This document shows, in pieces, positions 15,932 to 23,908 of a stretch of DNA of 26,400 nt (position 1 is the first letter of the stretch; the number at the start of each line of letters is the position of its first letter). Below the pieces are notes generated by a model, which was given only the letters and a program-made list of their open reading frames with translations, did not search any database and was not told the DNA's origin. Both the position numbers and the translations under genes were made by a program. This DNA comes from Pelomyxa schiedti (lineage: Eukaryota > Evosea > Pelobiontida > Pelomyxidae), in NCBI GenBank assembly GCA_020536535.1, contig JAHLWZ010000357.1, forward strand, positions 1 through 26,400, given 5' to 3'.

Positions 15932-18743
15932 TTAGTGACCACCAGAGGACGATGTCGACGTTGAAGAGGTAGTGTGAGAGCTGGATGTTGAGGGAGAAGG
16001 TGGTGCGGGGGTGGGTGTAGTTGTTGCTGCTGCCGATGTGGTTGTGGATGATGCTCCGGGAGTGCCGCCTGGGGTCCGGAGTGCGGGGTCATTGGCTTTG
16101 GTCAGTAGAACCTCGCCGGGGGATGCCCCTTTCTTGAGTTGGCTGGATGTGACACCCAAGCGGACCCGCAGCATGTCCTCCCAGGTGTAGCCCTGCATTT
16201 TGTAAGTCACTGGAAAGGAAAAGACAGGTCGCATGCATCTATGGAAGACGCTTTCTTTGCCATCTCTATAGCTTGGTCTCTTTGCCCATTGTAGAAATAT
16301 GACTCACAGAGCTCATAGTACGCATATGGGACATACCACTTGTCTACCATTTTATCCCGTGGAAGTGTGAGAATCTCTTTGAATAAGGCGATTGACTCCT
16401 CACAGCTGTGTCAGTTTAGTAAGGTAGTTGTATTTGATAGATTGGCTGGAATACCCAATATTTGTAACATATTTCAGAATGGCACCTTTGATCAACAAAT
16501 ACAAGGCCCTATTATCCACGATGTAACTATTGGCAGTCTTGTCAGGCTTGTCAACAATATTTTCTTTTTTTTGTGTAAGTGAAAGCTTTGAATGGGAAGG
16601 GGACCCACTGAATGTATTGAGTGAGAAGCCAGTCTTTTTAGGAGCAGCAGCCGGGGTTGGCAAGCCCAACGCCCCTGGAACTTTAGCTGCAGTTTCGTCG
16701 AGTAGCGTTGGATGAGCTGCAAGTGGCCGCTGCATTTTCGCTAAATCACGTTTGATGTAAAGTATCTCCCAGAGGCAAAGCTGTGGCCCAGCAATGAGAT
16801 ATCTAAAATTTGTTAATACTCTCCAGTAGCAAGGCGTTTTTTACTTGGTTGCAACGTGATCTACATAGTTATCTGTGCCCGACTTGTGCGGGTAGGCATT
16901 TGTTCTACAAATTGGGTGAGTTATGGGAAGGATGTCGTTTTCCTAACTGATGGAGTAATTGAGTGGCTTTGTCCAGCCTATTCAGCATCATGTAGCAACC
17001 GACAAGCTGAAGAGAGCTGAGGTGTCGCACCTACAAAAAAAAATAAAAATGAGAGGTTACTTCGTGAGCTTATCGCACACCTGGAATTCAGGGCAAGACA
17101 CCAAAGCCTCAAAACCTGTGGCGGCAGTTTCCCATTGCATGTTCATCATATGGCATGATGCCAGTTCAGAAAGAAACATCTGCGGCGGCCTACAGACTTC
17201 AGGAAAAACGTAGAGACTTATAGCCAAGAACTCACTTTGGTATGGACCTGCAGTTCTCCAGAGCTTGGTTCATGTGATAGATTCCTTTCTCAATATCACC
17301 CATCTTTCGAGCACAATGGCTTCCAAAAACATGGAAAAATGGGCCTTCAGGATATTTTGCAAGGCAAACCTAGTGCGAATAAGTTGGAGGGTTTTGCGCA
17401 CGGGTTCCCACCTTCACAAGCTGATCTGCAGAAGCCACAAACTCCGTCACATCCGCAAGGCCACGTGGAAGGAGAAGATTGTTAAAGAGCAAGACAATTG
17501 CAGCAAACGATTTCCTGTTTTTGGTGAGGAAGAGGAAATTTACCAAAGAGAACTATACCTTACAGAACCTCTTTCAAAAGTCTCGCGCATTGACTTGAGA
17601 CCTTCGACTCGATCTGCCTTAAAACCAACAAACTCTGCAAGTTTGAGGTATGTTGAAGGTATGACAGACATGGCAAACAAGAAAATCCCACATCCAAAAC
17701 GAAGGGATATCATTAAATCAGGGTGGTACTGATCCACATTTTTAAAATTCTAAAACAATTAGCGGAGAACTATAGATGAGCACACTCAATACCTCCATGG
17801 TTGCTTCAAAAACTTTCCAGCTCTTTCGTAGCTGCAGTGCTCCTTTTACTCTGCTACCTTTCAAGGCGTTAAGCACGGCATTCATATAAAGAACTTCTCC
17901 TAGAACCTACACGCACTTCAATTTTATGCAGTTACAGAGGGAGTGCATACCACTCGGCAATCAAAGTACGCATTGATGAAAGCACTTTTATTTGCAGCAG
18001 GGAACAAGACGCCAGGGGGAAGGGTATTTTTCTCGTAGAACTATGAAGTGAAGGATTAGAGAAACCGGAATCAAGCTGAGGCCTACCTTGAGGTGGGTAT
18101 CTGTCAGGGCCTTACATTCTTTCAAACGTTGGAAACCTGCTTCCGTATCTCTGTTATCTGCAGTGATGAAGGAGCGTACGAATACTGTCTGCATTTAAAA
18201 AAAAAAGGGGGGAGCGGGGGGGCAGGAGAACAGGTCAGGAACGTGTGCACGAGAAAGTTCATCAAATTCTGAAACGTGATTTACCTCGGCGTAATGGAGA
18301 GCGTGCCTGGGGCTCACGGCCTTGTGCTTAGCAAACACCGCCTCGGCTTCCGCGAACTTCCCGTTCCACAGCAAGTCAATGCCAGCCACGAGTTCGCCGA
18401 AGTCGATGTGTATTGCCGACGCAGACGCCGAAGGAGAAGCCGACGGCACTGACGGCAGCGAAGGCAGCGACAAAATCGCCTCCGTCGTAGCAGCAGACGT
18501 CGCGCTCGCGCTCGCGGTAACGGTAGGAGTTGACGTAGGGGGGCTCGGCAGATCGCTCGCGGCTGCCGAAGTGGAATCTCCCGAAGCCGAAGGCGTAGAA
18601 GTGGGGGGCGATGGCAAGATCTCGGCCGCCGCACCGTCGTCATGGTGGTGGTGATGGCGGTGATGGTGGCCCTCTGACGTAGATGACGACGACAGATCTG
18701 CGGTTTCCGCTGTTGGTGCCGTTGCCGCGTCGTTATCCCCCAT
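15932..18743 (-). CDS. TTC39: TTC39/IML2-family TPR protein
   Basis: This family has tetratricopeptide helices; members include yeast Iml2 and animal TTC39, linked to lipid storage and inclusion-body clearance, without a known enzymatic activity. Exons (minus): 18743-18285, 18188-18087, 18040-17951, 17906-17793, 17749-17559, 17514-17412, 17369-17248, 17189-17081, 17030-16948, 16904-16845, 16802-16455, 16405-16250, 16209-15932; about 738 residues. Family landmarks include GKFAEAEAVFAKHKAVSPRH, LRFGCGIFLFAMSVIP, LKLAEFVGFKADRVEGL, KYPEGPFFHVFGSH, AYPHKSGTDNY, WYVPYAYYELCESYFYNGQ and MLRVRLGVTSSQL. The first 100 residues are low complexity with a His run, and the last 60 are Ser/Thr/Pro-rich. 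Introns are mostly 40-58 nt. The last junction (16250/16209) is one base out of phase although both sides match the family. The fifth exon's acceptor could be 17728 instead of 17749. Confidence 0.9.
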
Positions 18744-19242
18744 TTGTCTTCCTTTTCTTGTTTTTTTTTTTTTTTTTTTTGCGTTCGTTTGGCGAATGTG
18801 TTTGATCCCTTCTGCCTTTAGCCTTTGGCTGTTTCGAGATGGTTTTCCGGTCTCAGCGATGCCACTGGGAACATGGGGGGGAATCCCACAACGCGTAGGA
18901 AATCATGATCAACGGGCCCTTGTCTTCGAAGAGTGACCATTAAAGGGGTAAAGCAAGGAAAAGGAAGGAAACAAAGGCCGCGAAAAAGCGAGCTCGAGAA
19001 AAAACAAAACAAAATAGCAAAGGGAGGGAATCTAACCAGTCTAAGGTGTCACCCTACCCCCTCGACTATAATTATCCCATAATACCCCAAGGGTGTCACA
19101 CCCTCTGCCTTTTCCTCGCTTTTTTGTTTGCCTCGGCGTCCTTTTAAAATTCATAAGCTGTGGATTTGTTTAAAAATGAAGGTGTCTTTTTGAAGTCCAA
19201 ATTAACAGCACACAAACACAAACAAACAGGAGACACAATCCA
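18744..19242. other. Divergent intergenic region (TTC39 / kinase promoters)
   Basis: These 499 nt must hold two divergent promoters. A T-run of about 20 lies at 18761-18780, just upstream of the TTC39 start. Two related inverted motifs lie at 19045-19053 (GGTGTCACC) and 19091-19103 (GGGTGTCACACCC). No coding region is convincing; the minus-strand frame at 18818-19012 has no recognisable content. Confidence 0.5.
19091..19103. promoter_or_regulatory. Perfect palindrome GGGTGTCACACCC, candidate factor site
   Basis: A 6-bp perfect inverted repeat around a single central base, with a shorter copy (GGTGTCACC) 46 nt to the left at 19045. Such paired palindromes in a divergent promoter gap are compatible with binding by a dimeric transcription factor. 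Only the pattern is seen; function is inference. Confidence 0.3.
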
Positions 19243-22200
19243 ATGACCTCCCCACACCCTCAGCCACCGCAACCAACACAACAACAACAACAAACAGCAC
19301 GCCCACATGTAAGGACTTTGCCAACTCCTCCTTTACTTCCCCAAACGGCACAGCAACAGCAGCAAATCCAGGCACAGAGACTGAGGGCCCAGTCTCGGTA
19401 CAGGGCTGCCTCGCGTGCCGGGGGGCCCAGGCCACCGCAGGACCCTGCTGCAGCTTCGGCTACTAACCCTAACCCCAACACTGCTGCCATTATGGGTGGG
19501 GGTTCGGGAACCTCGTCGGCCATTGACATTCCGTTGGAATACGACACATCGCCACCATCATCACCTCCCCCGTCGCCCCCTCTCGATGACGCTCCTTTCG
19601 ATGGTGTGTGTGTGTGTCTGATTGTTGTTGTTGTGCTACTTTTTATTATGGTAATACTTTTATGTTAAAATTAAGCACTCTGTTTTGAATATATCTTTTT
19701 GTAACCCTGAAGCTACTGTGCACTGAAAACTAAAGGGATGTGTGTAGATAGCATGTACTTTGACGAGGAATGGGATAAACTACCTCCAGCTCCACCTCCT
19801 CCGACTGAGTCCCTGGAGGGCTCAGGGAACCCAGATAACATCTCGGAGGCTCCACCTCCACCACCAACCCCATACACAGAGAAAAGAGATACAGTGGCAA
19901 CCCGCCTTGAGACGCCACATGACCACACCACCGACATCAAATACACCGGACACCAGGGACCATTGGCCTCACCACCACCTCCACCACCATATTCCTCAAA
20001 AACCCTTCCCATTAAAAAAACCAGAAGAAAGTTACCACCACCACCTCCACCTGATGACTCTACATTATCATCTGAGGGTTCTGAGCAATCACATCTGACA
20101 ACTAAATCATCACTCACCCGCGCACACTCCAGCTCCCTTCTTTCCGCTCACGGTTCTTCTACACCTCCTCGCAATGACCAGAGCTCTGATGCTCACCCAA
20201 AGCAAATCCTCCGAGCAAGATCTGATTCCAGTTTATCTCCACCACGAGAAAGAGCAAGTGGAAAATCTGACGGAGCAACGGATTCCGCCAGTGAACAAGC
20301 ACAACTGAATACTGGGAAAGAGTCCCATTCAACTGAGAGTCAACCCAGTTCCCACAAAGATTCGCCTGCAATTTCCACTTCACTTTCAATTCCAGGTTTG
20401 TTACCTTTTCTCCCGTCTCAATTAATGAACAAACAGAACCCAGCCTTTCCCCCCAAAAATGGGTCTCGTGGGAGTCAGGATCTGTAACCCATCGCGAAAG
20501 AGCTGCAGCAGGGTTCCTCAGAGGAGTTCACCAATCACAGCACAAGCGTCTTGCCAGTGAAATGCCGCAAACTTCATCCTTCACATACTTTCCAGCAGTG
20601 TCTCACCATCAATCTCCACTTGTTCCCTATCGCGATGTATCCCCAACTCTATCAACGACACCATTGCCACCATTAGCCACTACAACCCAACCAACCGAGG
20701 CCCCAGATTCACCGCGCCAATCGGCTGAACTTATGGCATCTAAACTGACAAAACAAGACAAGAAGAAAATGGAAGAAGAGGAATTGCAACAAATACTGAA
20801 TAACAAAGAAAAACTGCACCAGCTCCTGAAGGATGCTGTTGAAGGAAGAAAACTCTTCCATAATGAAATCGAGCAATCTCAGTTGACTGATATGCAGCTA
20901 GTTGCTAGAGGTGCTGCTGCCAAAGTGTTCAAGTATTCACCCCAAGCCATAATCCTCTTTTTTTGCTAAGTCCTAAAAAGAGCCACATACACAAATGCAT
21001 CTGGGGAGGCGCGTATTGTGGCACTGAAGCATTACTCTCGCGAATACATGAATTTCGATCTTATGGAATTTCGTAAGGAAGCAGCTCTTCTCAGGTTTTT
21101 TTTTTTAACACACCATTCTTTATGTAACAATGCTCTAGCATTCTTTCCCATAAAAATTTAATCTCCTGTGTTGGAGCATGTACCAAATTGATAGACAAAC
21201 TATATCTTGTCACCCCGTTCTTTCCTTATACGTAATATACAAAGCGTACCTCCCCTATCTCACCTGATTCAGGTTGAGCAAGTTTGTGGAGCAACTAGGT
21301 GACGATATGCCAAAGATTCTTGGTCTGGCTAACGACATAGCATCCGCAATGCAGTATTTGCACTCTTTCAGCTTGATCCACAGGTTGGCTTTTCCTTTTC
21401 CAACATCACTAACTTCGAGCACAGAGACCTTAAAAGGTGAGTCAAGGACAGCGCCTTCCTTCCAACTAATAGTTAACAGCTCGAATGTGCTTGTTTCAGA
21501 AGATGGTATTGCAAAAGTTATAGATTTTGGCACAGGTATAGCAGTAAATAATGTTTTAAACTCAAGTTGGTGCAGTGCGTGTTGTTGATAGAGCTCTGAT
21601 GACTGGGAATCTGGGGACAGGTACCCACTCCCTTCTAGTTTTTGGCATTAACTATGTTCAGTTCAGTACATGGCACCTGAACTGTTCAGTAGTCATAGTT
21701 ACACTGTCAAGGCTGACGTGTATGCACCCAAAAAAACCTCAAAACACTAATACCCAAATATGACCACTCACTGCGCCTGCAGATACTCTTATGCCATAGG
21801 TATCTCTTTTCCTTCTGACTAGGTCTCATTTTTTCAAGTTGTGTGGGAAATGGTGACACGGAGTGTGCCATATGAAGATAAAGACACTTGGGCAATCCCT
21901 GGTACAATAGCAATTATGTTTCCTCCTGGCATTTACCACGATTAGTTTCGGTTTGCAAAGGTGAGAGACCTTCCATTCCAAAGGAAACCCACCCTGAGCT
22001 CGCGAAAATCATAAAGTACCAAAACTAAGTATGTGCAATTTTAACATGACCCAGGAAGTGTTGGAATCATAATCCGTCAAAGCGGCCCACATTCACCAAT
22101 GCGCTTGCCATGCTTGCTAAGTTGAGATCCCAAATTCGATCACAACAAACAGTTGTTGTAACACCGCCGGCACCCCCACCCCCACCTCCTACTGTCAGTG

Positions 22201-23379
22201 GAACTTGTGAAACGGAGGAGGAGAGTGTAACGGTAGTATCTCAACTGTATTGAAGACATTTACCCTTTTAGATAAACAAAGAGCTACTTGACTTTTCTCT
22301 TGTCAACGATGCATTCCCCCTCAAGACACAACTTGAAGATCATTTCATTATTAGCAACAATACACATCTTAAGCAAAAACTTAAGATTGACAAAATATCA
22401 CATCCGGACTTCCAAATATATTTTACGTTACCATCAACTGTAATAGAACCAGTATGCAACCGATTTCTTTTATTTGAACTAACCTATTCCAGAAATCATA
22501 CAAAAAAATACAAGCAAAACTTATTGTATCAAATAAAATTAATACACTTGTGCCGGTGCCCATTTATGTAGGTAAGTGCTTTTCTCTCCCAAATCTCTCT
22601 TTAACGTGGAGAAGGGGACACCCTCTTCGTAATAGAAGCCATTGTGCGCTGTGAGCCTTCTGTATTTGGCATTGACCCCACCACACTGGAACCATCTTCC
22701 GATTTCCCCGGTGTCCCACGGCTGCTCATTGCTCTGAAGTCATCATGTACTACACTCCTCACAACTGAGGGTGTGTTTCTTGTGCAACCCAGCTCAATGC
22801 GGAGAGCAAAAGAGCTGGTCAATATTGATCAGAGCTACGATACCCTCATTTCTCTTGGTCCGTTCACCGTGGCAGCATTAATTAAGGTACAGTCAGTTTT
22901 TACCCCCTTAACTCCTGGAAGTCTGACCCATTCCAGTTATGGTTCAGCGAGCTTCCTCAAGCTCTTTTTGGGTCCGCACTCCTGCTCCTTGATACTGACA
23001 GCTCAGTAAGCAAGGCTCTTGCGGTGTACCAACAAACCACAACAACACACACACATTCCGGCACCACACCTTATCCCGCACTAGCTACCTGGCTAATCCA
23101 GCTCCTTGCGGAGGTAGCTTCATCACCCCTCACCAAGACCACACCCACTTCCCTAGGTACAATTCCTCTTCTTTTATCTATTCTAACATAACCACAATAC
23201 TAAAACAACATTTCTTTCACCTCTATGCAGCCGGAGTTATGGCACCACACCTTTTCCGGATTGCAGCCACCTCCCTAGAGGAAGGACTGGGACTCACACA
23301 CAAGAGTGCTCATTTTGTTGAACAGCTTATTACTAGGACAATGCATCCACAACCACCAGCTTCAGCATCGTCCCTGTGA
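19243..23379 (+). CDS. TKL-type kinase fused to ASH-like and RhoGAP-like domains
   Basis: Nineteen exons sum to exactly 3,201 nt (1,066 residues plus TGA): 19243-19603, 19748-20395, 20437-20932, 20981-21094, 21139-21231, 21273-21383, 21425-21436, 21480-21535, 21576-21620, 21662-21719, 21783-21799, 21839-21901, 21946-22015, 22055-22232, 22272-22451, 22493-22571, 22636-22886, 22937-23156, 23231-23379. Residues 1-440: Pro/Gln-rich with several poly-Pro runs (possible SH3, WW or profilin ligands). About 440-485: charged coiled coil (KMEEEELQQILNNKEKL). About 488-755: kinase with VALK, αC Glu in EFRKEAALL, HRDLKSSN, DFG, YMAPE and KRPTF, so catalytic residues are present; the Gly loop ARGAAAKVF keeps only one glycine. 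About 775-860: an Ig-like fold resembling ASH/MSP domains. About 870-1045: RhoGAP (FGIDPTTLEP, VPRLLIALKSS, LIKLWFSELP, GVMAPHLF). Inferred role: signalling scaffold acting with Rho-type GTPases at membranes. Confidence 0.9.
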
Positions 23380-23434
23380 CCAGGTTCTACCAGTTTTTGT
23401 GTTGCTTGTATTTAGTATTTTTGGAAGTAAAAAG

Positions 23435-23440
23435 AATAAA
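23435..23440 (+). terminator. Candidate poly(A) signal of the kinase gene
   Basis: AATAAA lies 56 nt after the TGA at 23377-23379. The remaining sequence up to the tRNA (23441-23786) shows no gene; it is AT-rich spacer. Confidence 0.55.
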
Positions 23441-23786
23441 AGTCTTTTTTCCTCACATTTAACGTGCAAAATCCCGTATTTTTAAGAGAGGAAAGGCTTC
23501 GGTAAGCCAACCTGAACAATGGAGAAGAAACTGGAACAATTTTGAATTGATTTATTAAAACTATCTCCTATCAAAGGAATATTTGAAGGAGACAGCACCA
23601 CGCTTTGCGGGTGAAAACAGTTAAAAACCTGCCTTGACGACAGCTAATGATCTCCATTAGTCTGATAAGTTGAAGACTTCTCTTCTCTGACACCTCGATT
23701 ATAAATGTGACCTCGAAATCCGGTATTATGGGTGGCTTGTTCTTTTCCTCCCTTGTTTAGCTTGTCGACTTCTTTTCTTCTATCAA

Positions 23787-23858
23787 TCCGATGTGGTGTA
23801 GTTGGCAACATCTCTGACTTTCACTCAGTGGCCCCGGGTTCGATTCCCGGCATCGGAA
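23787..23858 (+). tRNA. tRNA-Glu (anticodon UUC)
   Basis: A full cloverleaf folds: acceptor TCCGATG with CATCGGA plus discriminator A; D stem GTGT with ACAT; anticodon loop CTTTCAC, giving UUC; T arm CCGGG-TTCGATT-CCCGG. The internal promoter boxes match consensus (A box about 23794-23805, B box 23837-23847). Runs of five T at 23859-23863 and 23865-23869 are RNA polymerase III terminators. There is no intron. One oddity is a T-T mismatch at the top of the anticodon stem (positions 27 and 43). Confidence 0.95.
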
Positions 23859-23908
23859 TTTTTGTTTTTGTTCCTCCACTAGGAGCACAGAGGATTCTTG
23901 CACTTAAT

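Noticed and set aside
18314-18654. Arg-rich minus-strand and Ala/Val-rich plus-strand frames over TTC39 exon 1
   Set aside because: They are shadows of a GC-rich low-complexity exon. The TTC39 frame starting at 18743 continues correctly across its first intron.
19713-20117. Gly-rich minus-strand frame opposite the kinase N terminus
   Set aside because: It is the complement of poly-Pro codons, and the plus-strand exon 19748-20395 fits the 3,201-nt gene model exactly.
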